Of a DNA stretch of 64,000 bases, positions 1 through 12,255 are shown piece after piece. The notes under the pieces are model-generated. The model was not told where the DNA came from and searched no databases. It saw nothing but the letters and a program-made list of their open reading frames with translations. The stretch comes from Symsagittifera roscoffensis. Its lineage: Eukaryota; Xenacoelomorpha; Acoela; Convolutidae. The DNA is taken from positions 62,688,282 through 62,752,281 of the forward strand of contig NC_087066.1 in NCBI RefSeq assembly GCF_963678635.1, in the 5' to 3' direction. The translations under genes were made by a program, and so were the position numbers. Position 1 is the stretch's first letter, and each line of letters starts with the position of its first letter.

Positions 1-1022
1 TGAACGCATGGATGGCAGTCGAGATGGATGGCTGTTCTGGTAGTAGTTGGATGGTTAGAGGATGGATGGCTTGCGTGACGGCTGGATTGGTTACTAACTG
101 TTTGGATGTATGGACATTTGAAATGATGAGAAGATGGATGTATGGATGGCAAGATGACTGTTTGATTGGAAGGCCAGACGGATTTATTGCTGGCTAGATG
201 GCTAGATGGATGGAGGACCGGTTGGTTGAAAGGCTAAATCGATTGACGGATGGATATTTGACTGGTTGGATGGATAGCTAGGTGAGGTTGAAAAGACATT
301 TATGGATGGGCAGTCGCATGGATGGCTTGTTGTATGGATGGCTAGACGGATCGGCTGTAGGAGGGAGAGTTGGCTAGTTGGATTGATGGCTAGAGCTACA
401 TTGGACGGCTGCATGGAAACCTGATGGGATGCAAGAACGGCAAGATGGAGGGATGCGGGACAAATGGATATCTAGATGAGTGGAATATTAGATCGATGAC
501 GAACGGCTGGTTGACGAAAGGGGACTGCATATAAACGTGGATGGACTGCCGGATGGTTGATGACTGGCTGAGATGGGCGAATCTTTCGATCGATGAATAG
601 ATGGCAGAATTGATGTAGGTCTACAATGATAGTTGCAGGACTGGCTGACTGGACAGGTGGATAAAAACAGGTTGGATAGAGGATCAATGGAACTCTAGAT
701 AAATGAATTTCTGGTTGGATGGAGAAATGGCAATATGAATGGATGGCTGGATGTATGTTGGCCTGATGGATAGACGAATTGCTGGTTTGTTGGGTGCATG
801 TTAGTATTGAGGTGAGCTTGAAGGCGAAAGGGCCGATGAATTCAATGATTACTGACCGAATAGATGACTGATTGGAGTGATGGATTGCGTGAGTGGTGGC
901 TGAGTTGATGGATGGCTGCTTTGATGGCTGGATATCTAGCTAATTGAGGGGCTGGTCGGATGGCTCGATAGATGAATGGATTGTTGGCTGAATGCAAAAT
1001 GAGCATGGTTGAACGGATAGAC
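1..1022. repeat. Degenerate GGAT/TGGA-type minisatellite
   Basis: The whole stretch consists of imperfect repeats of TGGATGGATGGCTGG-like units broken by point changes. Open frames of 60-90 codons on both strands follow the repeat and are not gene-like. No other feature was seen here. Confidence 0.8.
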
Positions 1023-1023
1023 A

Positions 1024-1810
1024 ATTAGTTTTGAAACCCCTGAGAGTATCCTAATATAAACCATTATAGGGTTCAAAATTTCATTTTTCTCAAGTGTTTC
1101 AAAAATATGGTCTAGAAAATTCAAAAAAAATAAAAACGTCATACTCGGCAAACTAAAAAACTTTGAGCAGGCATTTTTGGAGGCAAGGTTTGGAAGCACC
1201 GAGGGTATTTTGACAGACTCCCACTATAGGGTTCGAAATGTCAACTTTTGTCGAGTGCTTCAAATCTTAGATATTTGAAAAAATTTACACGAAAAATAAC
1301 ACGAAGAACGTCATATCTCGGAACTAAAAGGATTTGAGCATGCATTTTTGTAGGCAAGGCTTGCAACTCCTGAGAACACCCGATATCTGGGAAGCACCAT
1401 ACTATAGGTTTAGAAAATTCAATTTTTATCAAGGATTTTAAATCTAAGACATTTGAAAAGTGTTCAAAAAAATTTTAAACAGCATATTATGTCGGAAACT
1501 CAACAGATTTGAGCAGGCATAATTGGAAGCAAGAATTGCAACCCATGAGAATTAGCTACCAGAACCACACTATATGGCTCGGAATTTTAAGTATTTCCAT
1601 GTAAAAAATTTTTAAAAAAACCAACAATCATAGAAAACGTCATATCTCGAAAAATGAACAAATTTGAACAAGCATATTTAAAGGCAGGTTTTGTAAAGCC
1701 TGAGAAAACTCTGACGAACCCCCACTATAAAGTTCAGATTTTCATTATTTTCAAGTGCTTTTGGTCTAAGATTTAAAATTATATTTATAGAAAACGTCAG
1801 TCTTACGAAT
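1024..1810. repeat. Degenerate tandem repeat, period about 153-176 bp
   Basis: Four to five diverged monomers share landmarks in the same order: CACTATAGGGTTC-like, a CAAGTGCTTC-like segment, AACGTCATATCTCGGAA, and TTGAGCAGGCATTTTTG. The last landmark falls near 1,161, 1,333, 1,509 and 1,662, giving spacings of 172, 176 and 153. It looks like an old satellite block. Confidence 0.75.
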
Positions 1811-2664
1811 TGCACTGTACCGGTTGAATATAGAGATGCATTTGCAAAACAATGTAAGTCAATGATTGGAGTAAGAGTTTCAGATGTTACTGAGTAGTTT
1901 TAAAAGTAGCAAAAAATATGTGTTGTGAACTTTTTTGTACATTTATGCATTATCTGGTTGGAAAAAAAATTAAAATGTTTCCAAGTGATTTTCGATCATA
2001 AAGTATATTAAGATTATTCAATATATTTTGCAAATTTACATTAACACCTGTTCAAAAAATCGTACATTTCCAATTTACAAACCACGCTAAAACTAATACT
2101 TGATTTTATGATCTGACTTAAGTTTTCAGACATTCTTTTTATTTTCTTCTCACAGTTTATTTAACTTGAACTTAATTTTTCAATTTGTCTCAATTTCCGA
2201 GCTTGGTTTATTTTAAAAAAAGTTTTAGAATTTGTTTTATTTTCTTTTTTAAGCCATCATTTTGCTTTGGAAAAACCCATCTGTTCATCTCTTTTTGAGA
2301 CAGAACCGCCAATCTGAAGCCCGCAAACTTTGAGGAGAATGGACGTCCAAAAGGGCATCCGATCCATTAAAACTTGGGTCAGAAAGAGCTCCCCAAACAA
2401 CTTTTGGACAGTCATGCAAGCAATGGCCCCCAGTCTAGGGAGCCCTTGAGTAAAACAAATGTGACACTAACTAAACAACTATGAAAACTAAAAAAAATTC
2501 AACCACTAACGTGACAATATTCAAAAGCGTATTCAAGGAGTACTGCGCAAAACTAAACTGCATCTTACTGATTTTATAAATGAAAATATTCATATCTTTT
2601 ACAAACCTCCAGGACGTATTAAACACAGTTCTCAACACCCTACCAAAAATCTAGCAAATTGCTG
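1811..2664. other. AT-rich intergenic DNA, no gene seen
   Basis: No ORF, RNA gene or clear repeat is visible. A less AT-rich patch at about 2,270-2,455 contains a 36-codon open frame starting at 2,340. It has no neighbouring splice sites good enough to call it an exon. Confidence 0.5.
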
Positions 2665-2774
2665 TTAGATCGAAAAATTAGTCACGGCTGTCAAAAAATT
2701 GTTCGCGGCTGTCAAAAAATTTGTCGCGGCTGTTGAAAAATTAGTCGCGGTGGCAGAAAAATTAGTCACGGGGT
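2665..2774 (+). repeat. 22-bp minisatellite, first block
   Basis: About five copies of a unit of the form AAAAATTAGTCGCGGCTGTC. The same unit resumes at 3,367 after an insertion, so the two blocks were once continuous. Confidence 0.8.
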
Positions 2775-3366
2775 GTATTAGTGTGGCACCTCCTCGAGTG
2801 GTGTAGTCCTTTGCGGTGTGGTCCGCAGTAATCGGATCTACCCCGGTGCATCCTGGGGAATTGGTCTGAGCTTTTGAACTGTCGGGTAGGTATTTGTATT
2901 TCCTGTCTGCCTGCGCGTTATACTGTGTGGAGTTTGCAGTATAACACCGACGGTTCATCAAACGAGGCCAATTCTGCTAACGTCACACGCCGCATTGCCC
3001 AGTGCTTAGAGACGTAGGTGCGAACCAAGGGGAGCGTTGCTTCGGCAAATGTGAGCCTTGGGGGATACCCGACATCTTTGTGTTTGCGCATGCCCCTCCT
3101 GTCATTGGTCTAACCAGTGGCGGGTTTCCCGTACGTCTATCGACACTTTGTACGGCTCCGTGTTCGGCGGAGGTCTATGCTTGCATAGTCGTGTAAAAAC
3201 CCTTCTGTTTAAAGGAGTTTTAGGGATACTCTTCCCTCAAAGCGGTAGCTATGTTCTATAGTTACCGGCGATTGTAAAGGATCTTAAGTTGCCGGTTAGT
3301 ATGGACCCGAAAGCTGACAGCGGGTTTCTGGTTTTTCCTAGCTGTCTGTTAGTAGGAGAAAGAAAA
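2775..3366 (+). mobile_element. Retroposon-like insertion with 11-bp target duplication
   Basis: This 592-bp unique segment is much richer in G+C than its surroundings. It splits the 22-bp minisatellite and is flanked on both sides by AGTCACGGGGT (2,764-2,774 and 3,367-3,377). It ends in an A-rich tail (GGAGAAAGAAAA). A long target duplication plus an A-rich 3' end fits insertion by LINE-type machinery, such as a SINE, a 5'-truncated LINE or a processed RNA. I do not recognise the sequence. Two open frames of 64 and 67 codons inside it are not convincing proteins. Confidence 0.6.
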
Positions 3367-3920
3367 AGTCACGGGGTAGAAAAAAATTAGTCGCGGTGGT
3401 CGAAAATTAGTTGCGGCGATCGAAACAATTAGTCGAGGCATGGTCGAAAAATTAGTCGCTGCGGTCGAAAATTAGACGCTGTTATCAAAAAATTAGTCGC
3501 GGTGGACAAAAATTTAGTCACGGCGATCGAAAAATTAGTCGCGGCGGTCGAAAAAAAAGACGCCCTGAAAAAAATTTTGAGCATGCCGTGACTATTTTTT
3601 TTGACCGCCGCGACAAACTTTTCGATCGCTGCGACTAATTTTTGACCGCCGCGACTACTTTTTTGACCGCTGCAATTAAGTTTTAACCATAACGCGACTA
3701 ATTTTTTGACCACCGCTACTAATTTTTTGACCGCCGCGACTATTTTTTTGACCACCGCGATTAATTTTTCGACCACCGCGACTATTTTTTTGAACTCCGC
3801 GACTAACTTTTTGACCACAGCGACTGATTTTTTTGACCGCCGCGACTAATTTTTCGCCATGCTGCGACTAATTTTTTGACCATCGCGACCGAGAAACGGT
3901 ATTTCCAGAGTTTGTCCTCG
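3367..3920. repeat. 22-bp minisatellite arranged as an inverted repeat
   Basis: From about 3,370 to 3,570 the unit reads ATTAGTCGCGGCGGTCGAAA. From about 3,590 to 3,910 its reverse complement (TTTTTGACCGCCGCGACTAA) is repeated. The two arms face each other across about 20-30 bp and could form a hairpin or cruciform. A 129-codon frame on the minus strand (3,429-3,818) is built of repeated VVKKLVA-like heptads that simply mirror the repeat; I do not call it a gene. Confidence 0.8.
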
Positions 3921-4174
3921 ACTTAAAACCCTATCCAAACTATGGAACATTGGTCGCCAAAGTCGACAAAAACTAAAAATTAGTCGCGGACCTCGACCCA
4001 GGTGGCAGGCATACTCAAAGAAGTTCTGATCATGCGGAAAATCTAACCTTAAACCTATTGGTAGGTGGTCTTTTCAATCAGTCAGGAGACTTCCGACTTG
4101 CTCAAAAAAGACGCTCGATGTCTTTCTTTGATCCAAACCGTTTATAATTCGGAACAAATTATAAAGGTTACACT

Positions 4175-4902
4175 ACCCGGGTTGCCCACCAATGAAGATA
4201 ATGCGCAAGCATGCACATCCATGCATGACCTAAATGGAAAATGACTAATCATACGTAGCACATACGTTGGCTTCGAAAACCCTCAAAATAGCTTTATAAC
4301 AAATTAAATTAGTAATAAAACGATTTCTCATCATTATGCAAGCTGTTGGTAAGATATGAAAAATTTTCACCTTGCAAATCATACGTCACAGCATATATCG
4401 TGCTATGTATGGAAGAGATTTTTCAACATACTTTGTTTTCTCTGGAAAACCGTAAAAATAGAGGTTAACTGACAAAAATAATTGAAAAATATTTTCCTTA
4501 GTACACTTTCAACTTAACAGTTTTCAAAAAGTAAGTCAGTCTTTAATTCTGTTTCTTTGGGTGCATGGGTGCATTACCCTTTTTCTGTTAGTTAGCAAGG
4601 TTTTATGTTTTAGTAGCCATATGTGTTTTCGTGGTATCCATATGTCGCGCCATGCATGATACCATAGTTACCATAAATTGCAAGCATCCACGGTGACATA
4701 TAAATTCTCAACAAGCCTGGTAAAATTATCAAAATTGTCTAATTTGAAGTCCCCATAATAAGAAAAAATGTGCAACCATACATCGCGCCATGCATGGAAA
4801 ATGTGTTATTTTAACATGAAAACACTTCGGCACAATTTTTCATTGCTTCCATGGAACCATGCATGGTGCGACGTATGTTTGCACATTTTGGGCAACCAGG
4901 GT
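4175..4902. mobile_element. MITE-like element with 14-bp terminal inverted repeats
   Basis: The ends are ACCCGGGTTGCCCA (4,175-4,188) and TGGGCAACCAGGGT (4,889-4,902), which match inverted at 13 of 14 positions. A second inverted repeat of about 30 bp, rich in CCATGCATGG, lies inside the right half (about 4,765-4,893). There is no transposase ORF, so it would be non-autonomous. No clear target duplication is visible, which limits confidence. Confidence 0.45.
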
Positions 4903-5827
4903 AACTTACAACTGTTACGCTAGTTGGTAAAGTACAATGCAAGTTACAATGTAAGGTTCAGTATAAGAACATAACTCAATCGTTTCATCCAAAGTAGATA
5001 CATTAAGTTTGAAAATTACTGGCAAAGTTTGACAGAAATCTGGAGCTGAGTTTTTACCAATCAGGTTCATCGTTACTTATGCGCGAAAATGCGCAAAAAT
5101 TTTTGCATAAGATTTGGCCATTCAAAACTTGAAGAAAGCGGCAAATTTTTATCCAGTTGATTTAGACTTTTATTTTTCCCACCATTGGGCAACCAAGTTT
5201 TAACTGTCCTTTTTAACACACATCAAGTTGTAGCTACAAATTAGGATCAAACTCACAAGGAGACGACAAATTTCCATTTTTAAGCTTCAGCCAGTCACAT
5301 TCCAGCAAAAGTTGGCATTCATTTACGAAGGAGGAGTCAAATTCTGCACTGCGTTTTTCGAACAATCAGATCGTTTCATGCAAGTTTGAATAAGCTTAAA
5401 AGTGACTACTAAATGAATTGGTCCCCTTTCAGATTTCATCTTTGGTCAATCTACACCAAGAGTGAGGGTATCCATTCCAAGCGTCAGAATTAAGAACCAG
5501 TTAAGACAGAAAAGTGTCTCTTTGCTGAAAAAACGAGGTTGCCGTAGCCACTTTCACATTTAGTTTTTCTGATTTAAGCTTGATTTGAATTGTTTCTAGA
5601 TTTCAATTTTTGTGGCAACGAAATTGTTGTTGCCCAAAACAGTTTGTGCTTATATTTTACGTTGAGACCATGTGTAGGCCTTCTCGTGTTGGTCCTGTAT
5701 TTGATCGGCAAGTCTATTGATCTAGCTAACTGCAAAATGAAAATTCATATAACCGGATGATTTTGCAATCTGCACCAGTATAACGCTTATGCAAGCAAAG
5801 AAATCCGACAACAATTCCAGTACGTAA
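4903..5827. other. Intergenic DNA, no gene seen
   Basis: No ORF of note, RNA gene or array. A TTGGGCAACCAAG stretch near 5,187 resembles the end of the preceding MITE-like element and may be a remnant of another copy. Confidence 0.45.
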
Positions 5828-6926
5828 GCTTTGCGCATCCCATATTGCGAATTTGTGCGACCCATGTTGCGGCTTTGCGCGACGCATGTTGCGACTTTGC
5901 GCGACCTATTTTGTGACTTTGCGCGACTCATGTTGCAACTTTGAGCGACCCATGTTGCGACTGTGCGCGAAGCATGTTACGACTTTGCGCGGCCCATTTT
6001 GCGACTTTGCGCGACCCAAATTAGCTATCTTGCGACTCTGTGCGACACATGTTGGGACTTTGCGCGGCCCAAATTAGCTCTGTTGCGATTTTGAGCGACC
6101 CAAGTTATATATGTCGCGACTTTGTGCGACCCAAATTAGCTAGGTTGCGACTTTGCGCGACCCAAATTAGCTATGTTGCGATTTTGCGCGACCCAAATTA
6201 GCTATGTTGTGACTTCGTGCGACCCAAACTAGCTTTGTTGCAATTTTTTGCGACCCAAATTAGCTAGGTTGCGACTTTGCGCGACCCAAATTAGCTATGT
6301 TGTGACTTTGGGCGAACCAAATTAGCTATGTTGCGAATTTGCGCGATCCAAGTTAGCTATGTTGCGACTTTGTGCGACCCAAATTAGCTATGTTGCGACT
6401 TTGCGCGACCAAAATTAGCAGCTTTTCGACTTTGTGCGACAGAAGCCTCTTACGGGAGGATGGATTTTCGGTCGCAGAAAGTCAATTTTGTCGTCCCATT
6501 ATTGCCGCAACATGAGTAGCTGAACTCTCCCCGTGTTGTAGGTTCCAGAGTTTGATCTGACAGACTCCTCATATAGTTCAGGGGATGAGGGATGATTCAA
6601 CTCCGGTTGAAATCTCGTCACCAGTCTTTCTGGAAGCTTCTCAACCACCACCTATGTTATCCAGTGGGTAGAAGAAGAGCATAGACAGGAAGGAGAAGAG
6701 ATGACGTCTACTGAAACTGGAATACCAAACAGTACTATCCATACTCAATCTCTAGGCGCTATACAACCAGTTGGTATTAATTACAAAATTTATAGAAGTC
6801 TGTATAAGACGTTATTATCTAAACCTAACTTGTTATGTAATAGTTGTTTATGAGCTTCTGACACTCACATGCTTTCGAGGTCAGATTTTAGATGAAAAGT
6901 CTTTCGATAACGTTAAATGAATTTAA
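5828..6926 (+). repeat. 5' LTR of gypsy-1, with 22-bp and 31-bp tandem repeats
   Basis: The 3' half (about 6,440-6,926) matches 13,690-14,179 closely until the match stops at 6,926/14,179. The 5' half is an array: a 22-bp unit (5,850-6,000), then about a dozen 31-bp units built on GCGACTTTGCGCGACCC and AAATTAGCTATGTT (to about 6,430). The left boundary is approximate. No clean TG...CA termini were found. The 74-codon frame inside the array is only a repeat translation. Confidence 0.65.
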
Positions 6927-7008
6927 GTTGGTTCAAATTCTTCTTATTTCATAGAACAACTAGAATCTCAATCCAGTTAATAAAGCGTATTACGTCCGCG
7001 GGTATAAT

Positions 7009-8092
7009 ATGGCGCAGCCAACAGCTAACAAAAACCCATTGGGAATCACACCGTTCTGGCAAAATGCCTCAGCGGAACCACCGTTAGAGTGGGATAAATG
7101 GAATCAACAACTATTCCTCGGAATTATAGCAAAAGACGGAGTAAACTTGAACAAGCTTCTACAGAACCCCCCAGCTGTACGAAAACCACAAGAACCGGGA
7201 TATGAACTCCCTATCGAGGGATAAACCGAAAAACAAGTTCGGGATCGCAATCTACGCAACCAAGAGAAACGGGTGACATGGATTAATCAATGTCAGCATT
7301 TGGACGATCTTGGCCCAACAGTAGATGGAATTCCTTAGGAAGAGGCGAACATTAAATGCAGGAGTTACATATACTTGTGTTTCGGAACTGAGGGCCAAAG
7401 AAGATTAACCCAATACTATTCGGATCTCAAAATTCAGAAAATTTCAACCAGAGACTTCTGGGACCGATTGAGACGACTCTTCATAAAGGAAACAAATGTG
7501 ACAATTGATCGCTATGAGGCATTCACACGAAAGCAAGGGAAGACAGAAAACCTAGAGCAGTACCACTACCTCCTAACGGAACTGGTGGTGAAAGGAAATT
7601 TCAAGTGCCCCAATTGCAATGACGGACGACTAGAGACAGATATCATCCGGGACTTATTTACCGCAAACATGTCGAACGATGAGGTACAAAAAGACCTCTT
7701 GGCGGAAACGAAAACAGCGGAGCAAGCGGTAGATTATGCGATTCGGAGAGAGAAAGGTTTAGAAAACCAGTTGGTTATCAGGAAACAGGGATCTCCAACA
7801 TCTACTCAAGTATCCAACGTGAAAACCGAACCAGTTGGTTTTGTCCAAAAAAGAGGTAACAACATTAATCTTTATCCAACAAGGGGGGACGCGGACGCTA
7901 TCCGCAACAACAACAATAAAGGGGGAACTCTGAACGACAATCAACAGAACAAAAGACACAATGCTTTAAATGTGGTAATCTTTTTGGCATGGGGCATCTC
8001 CAAAAATGTCCGGCCCCGGACAAAATCTGAAATAATTGTAACAAACGTGGACACTACGCGCGACTATGCAAATCATCTGACGTGAACGCAAT
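7009..8092 (+). pseudogene. gypsy-1 gag pseudogene (capsid plus two zinc knuckles)
   Basis: The start is MAQPTANKNPLG. The same frame can be followed through two in-frame stops (TAA at 7,222 and TAG near 7,336) into a capsid-like stretch with DFWDRLRRLF and LEQYHYLLTELVV. A later frameshift leads to CCHC zinc knuckles: CFKCGNLFGMGHLQKC near 7,965-8,010, then a degraded second knuckle CNKRGHYARLC, which lacks one cysteine and has an in-frame TGA before it. Gag would package RNA into a cytoplasmic particle. The matching Gag of gypsy-2 starts MAQSAEKK and has two well-formed knuckles, which supports the assignment. Decay is clear, so no functional product is expected. Confidence 0.8.
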
Positions 8093-8219
8093 TCACGAGG
8101 AACAAGCAGAAGAATCATTCACACAGGACACGGATGTCGCAGCATACGTTAACTACATGCAAGCCGGCGATCTTATCCCCGGCTGGGAGCTAATCCATCC
8201 GGATGATTCGACGACTAAT

Positions 8220-9606
8220 GCTATACGATTAGAACAAAAAATGTTGAACAGTTAGATGATACGGATTTAAAGGAACATTTAAGACGGGTTAGACGCGGAG
8301 ATAACAACTTAGTGATCATCGCGGACACAGGATCACCCACGTCATTTGTTAACCAAAAGACTGCAAATCAAATAATGACAACAGTTAAAGCAGCCAAACG
8401 GATCAAAACAAACGATTACGACGAGGCAAACAGAATGGTTTGTTACAACGGATATAAAATCCCATCGTTTGGACGAATCATCGCACTCATTGAATCAGGT
8501 GGATGGACAATCAAAACTGCTCAGTTCAGCTACAACAGCAACCAGCTGGTAAGTCAGGTAAAACTATATCGGATGACATGAATGGGTCAGATGAAAAAAT
8601 AACCAACGGGGTAAAATCTAAATATCCAGGGTTAGTACACGAATTGGTAGAGCACGAAACCATATGGTTCATACATCATTTCTTCAAGAATTCAAAGCGT
8701 TGCAACAAAAGGGTCGAAGAATTCCAATACATATTCAATAGAAAGTGGAACAAGAAATCAGGTCTCTCATAGACCAAGGACACATTATAAAACTTGAGAA
8801 ATGTAGTGATCATCAGTTCATAAGCCCGATAGTCATCAAAGTGAAGAAAGATCAATCCATCAAACTAGCATTGGATTCTAAACAAATTAATAAAAAGATA
8901 CACAAAAACAAGTATCAGATGCCAAATATAGACGTACTACTTGATAAGAAGGCTCAATCAGCAGAAGAAGGCCAAAATAAACCGGGCATTACACTTTTAT
9001 CCACAATTTATCCACTTTAGGTATGCGTACAGTCAGCTAAGACTCAGCGAAAACACTCGAAGGCCGTGTAACTTTAGCATTATTGGAGGGCAGGCAACTG
9101 GCACGTATCAGTTCCAGACTGGTTTTTACGGTCTTACTGATATGCCTGCCGAGTTCCAGAAAGCGATTGACCTTACACTAAACAACGAAAAAGATATATT
9201 TACTTTCTTGGATGACATATTGATTATATCCCACGGTACAGAAGACGATCATATGAATAAACTAAAAAGAGTTCTAGACAAACTGGATGCTGAGAATAGG
9301 GCAATATTTCTCGACAAAAGTAAATTTGGTTGCAAACAAGTCGAATGGTTTTATTACGTCATAAATGAATATGGAACAATACCAATGCAAAAGAAAACAG
9401 AAGCTATTGTTCAACTCAGTCACCCAAAAACTTTCAAACAGCTCAAAAGTTTTATGGGGTCAATACATCACCTAAATAAATTCATCCCCAATCTTGCACA
9501 ATTCTGCACACCGCTCCGTCCATTACTATTAGTAGAAAAAAATACCATTTTGTATGGGAAGAGACGCATGAAAAAGCATTTAAAAACATTTTGGAAGCCG
9601 TACTCA
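8220..9606 (+). pseudogene. gypsy-1 protease and reverse transcriptase, broken
   Basis: The protease active site DTGSPTSFVN is at about 8,324-8,353. RT follows in shifted frames: SPIVIKVKKDQSIKLALDSK (about 8,825-8,884), a frameshift near 9,000, then YAYSQLRLSE, GFYGLTDMPAEFQKAID and the catalytic FLDDILI (about 9,205-9,228, a YxDD-type box with F first). The thumb and connection continue to KSFMGSIHHLNKFIPNL. At least four frame changes separate these blocks, so the polyprotein cannot be made intact. The family role is copying element RNA to DNA inside the particle. Confidence 0.85.
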
Positions 9607-12255
9607 ACATAACAGAAAACCGCCATTTCGTAAGTGGCCGGGAAACACGGATGGTTTGCGACGCCAGCCGAGATGGTATCGGATGTGCGTTGGAACAAGA
9701 AACTCCGGACGGATGGGCTACAATTGCCTGTGCTTCACCTTTTCTCAATTCACGCAAAAATAAATATTCGGTCAACGAATTAGAACTGCTTGCAGCAGTT
9801 TGGGCAATAGAGCATTTTAAATACTACCTGTATGGTAGAAGATTCACGCTAATCACCGACCATCAAGCCCTAATCAGCAAGCTACAATGTAATAAAAATC
9901 ATAACATATATCAAAGTAGATTAACTAGATGGATAGACAGGCTACTACCATTTGATTTTGATCTAAAACACTTAGCGAGCTCCAAAATGGGGCTCATTGA
10001 TTACATTTCAAGACATCTAGTAGGTAAACCTCAACCACCTGCATATTGGGATGAACATTTTGTGGTAGCATTAATTGATGACTTCATAGCATGCTTTGAA
10101 TTTCAAGAAAGCACAAGTTTTAATTTGCAAATGAACTCAAATCCAAACGGATATCAAGGCACGCAATCGCTCAACCGAAACGAAAACGATTTGGCTTCAA
10201 ATTCGTTTGCAACGCAAACAAAACTCATTGTAAAAAGTCCATTGCCAAATTTCAGTCGCATTGAGCGTACTTCAAATTCACCGAATTCTGCAAATTGCAC
10301 AAAACTTGCAAATCAAATTCAAAATCAAAATTTGTTACCAAATATGAACAGACAACTCACTAACACCGCATCCGGTAAGTCGCTACCACCATTTAGACGA
10401 ATTACGAGGAAATGCCACAATGGTGCTCAAACTACCATCTCCTTTCATCCGCAGAACATTTCATCCTTTGACACATTCAGGGACCTAAATCACCATCTAA
10501 CGATCAGCGATACGTCAAATCAGGTCATCCCTTCCGAAGATAGCCTGACATTTAAAAGAGTTGGAAACGACAAAGTGAATCAAAAAAGCCAAACCATCGA
10601 TGAAAACAACCCCCCTCCAGCATGTTTAGCTACAGCTTTCACGGACGAGGAAGACGTCCCTATGTATAGACGGCAACTGAGGAAAGTGTTCGATAGCAAT
10701 TTCATTGCAGCGGCCACAAAAAGAGACAGGACACTACAGCCACTTCTAAACATGGTACGGTGACAGAAGTGGGATAACTTGAAGTCATGCTACGGCGCAT
10801 ACTTTTATAATGTTCGGAATCCCTTGAGAGTAAGGGACGGAATACTTTTATATGATGGCAGAGCCGTCATTCCAAAACAACTTAGACAAATCCTCGTGGA
10901 CTCGCTACACCTCTCACATCCCGGACAAGGCGGAATGCTCGAGGCAGCCAAAATTGCTTGGTACCCATTTTTACATCGTGACATCATTGCCACGGCGCAG
11001 AATTGTAAAGAGTGTCGCCAAAAATGTAAAAACTTAAAAGTCATTTCGGGAAAACAGCATTTTACGGCACTAGACGCAGTGGTGGAACCCAACGAAGAAA
11101 TCCAAATGGATTTTGCGGGGCCACTACCGGACGAAAATAATAAGGAGGTCTGCATACTAGTAGGTGTTGATCAATGCTCTCGATTTCTATCAGCTAAAGT
11201 AGTAACTAATACCAAGGCAGTTACAATAATTCGATTTATGCAAATGCACATTGTTAACCACGGGGTCCCACGAAATATTAGATGTGACTAAGCACAAGGT
11301 TTTCGGGCGAAAAAGTTTATGCTATATTGTAAAGATAATAACATTAAATTATTATCTGCACCTGTAGACGACCATCGTTCTATCGGCATGGTGGAGCGAT
11401 TAATAAGGACGCTTAAATCACGATTGTCAGTTATGAAAATAGACAACAGAAATAAACCATACAAACTCGCTTCAGATATTGCTGAACTTATTGAAACTCT
11501 AAGAATTACACCAAATGCCACCAAAAATAACGCCGTTTGAAGCGCAATTTGATCGAAAACCAAACACGCCATTAAGCATTATGGCCACGTCCCCGAAAAC
11601 ATCTAATTTATCTTGGGAAAACACGAAGATTGTTTGCTTAGACCAGAAAGTACTGACGAAACCGGCGCTTGCAGCGGAGGTAATGTGGAATAGAGACATC
11701 AATAGTGAAGACGAGCTGGTCATAACGAACAGACAACAAAACCCGCCAGAAACCACTGACAACGTAGCCACATCTTCAGCCATATGTTCCAAACAACCGC
11801 TTGGTGTTACTGAATGGGATACTAGCGACGACAAGTTTGAACGTCAACTCAATGAAAAGTTCCCAATAGGTGCGCATTTATCTTTATCTAACATTCCATA
11901 CGACCTGATAAATGAAAAACGCAAATTCCTAAAAGAAAATCCTAAAAACGATATTGCACAATTAAGGACAAGAAAACCTATCCGCACTTTAACAAAACAG
12001 GAAAAACAAAACATGGAAAGGGCATCTATCATATTCCTAAAGGATTGTTTTAAAGGTCCGCAAACCACAATTAATAAGCAGCTTGGACAAAAACTTGAAG
12101 AAGTGGCCCGGAAAACAGGGACAATTGCACGGAAAATCAAAAAACCAGGAGTTTTCGATGCACAGTTTAGAATATTGGAAAATGGCTCAATTGTTAACAA
12201 TTCCCCCCAGACTGCGTGGGTTCGGGAGGATGGGAAACAACCACGGGTAAGATGA
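9591..12255 (+). pseudogene. gypsy-1 RNase H and integrase, broken
   Basis: RNase H motifs lie in order from 9,650: MVCDASRDGIGCALEQ, ELELLAAVWAIEHFKYYLYG, TLITDHQAL. The same frame continues through an in-frame TGA (10,761) into integrase with an HHCC zinc finger (HLSHPGQGG, then CKECRQKC) and a first catalytic aspartate in QMDFAGPL. A TAA at 11,289 falls where gypsy-2 reads DQATGF, so it looks like CAA changed to TAA. The glutamate motif is in MVERLIRTLK. A frameshift near 11,515 moves to ITPFEAQFDRKPNTPL and a lysine-rich tail to 12,255. Integration function is lost in this copy. Confidence 0.85.

Noticed and set aside
1-1022. CRISPR-like or protein-coding repeat array
   Set aside because: Units are short, degenerate and without spacers; the DNA is eukaryotic minisatellite.
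2340-2450. Possible exon (36-codon frame in a G+C-richer patch)
   Set aside because: No splice sites or neighbouring exons of good quality.
3429-3818. 129-codon minus-strand frame with repeated VVKKLVA heptads
   Set aside because: It is a direct translation of the 22-bp minisatellite, with no flanking gene signals.
5853-6077. Cys-rich 74-codon frame in the gypsy-1 LTR
   Set aside because: Translation of the tandem array; the 3' LTR does not keep it.
7222-11291. In-frame TAA/TAG codons in gypsy-1 and gypsy-2 that look like read-through or a variant genetic code (TAA/TAG = Gln)
   Set aside because: Only some sites match Gln in the sister element; others fit Trp or are mixed with frameshifts. 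The intact 2,740-codon gag-pol and the other ORFs use TAA and TGA as normal stops. Ordinary decay explains it.
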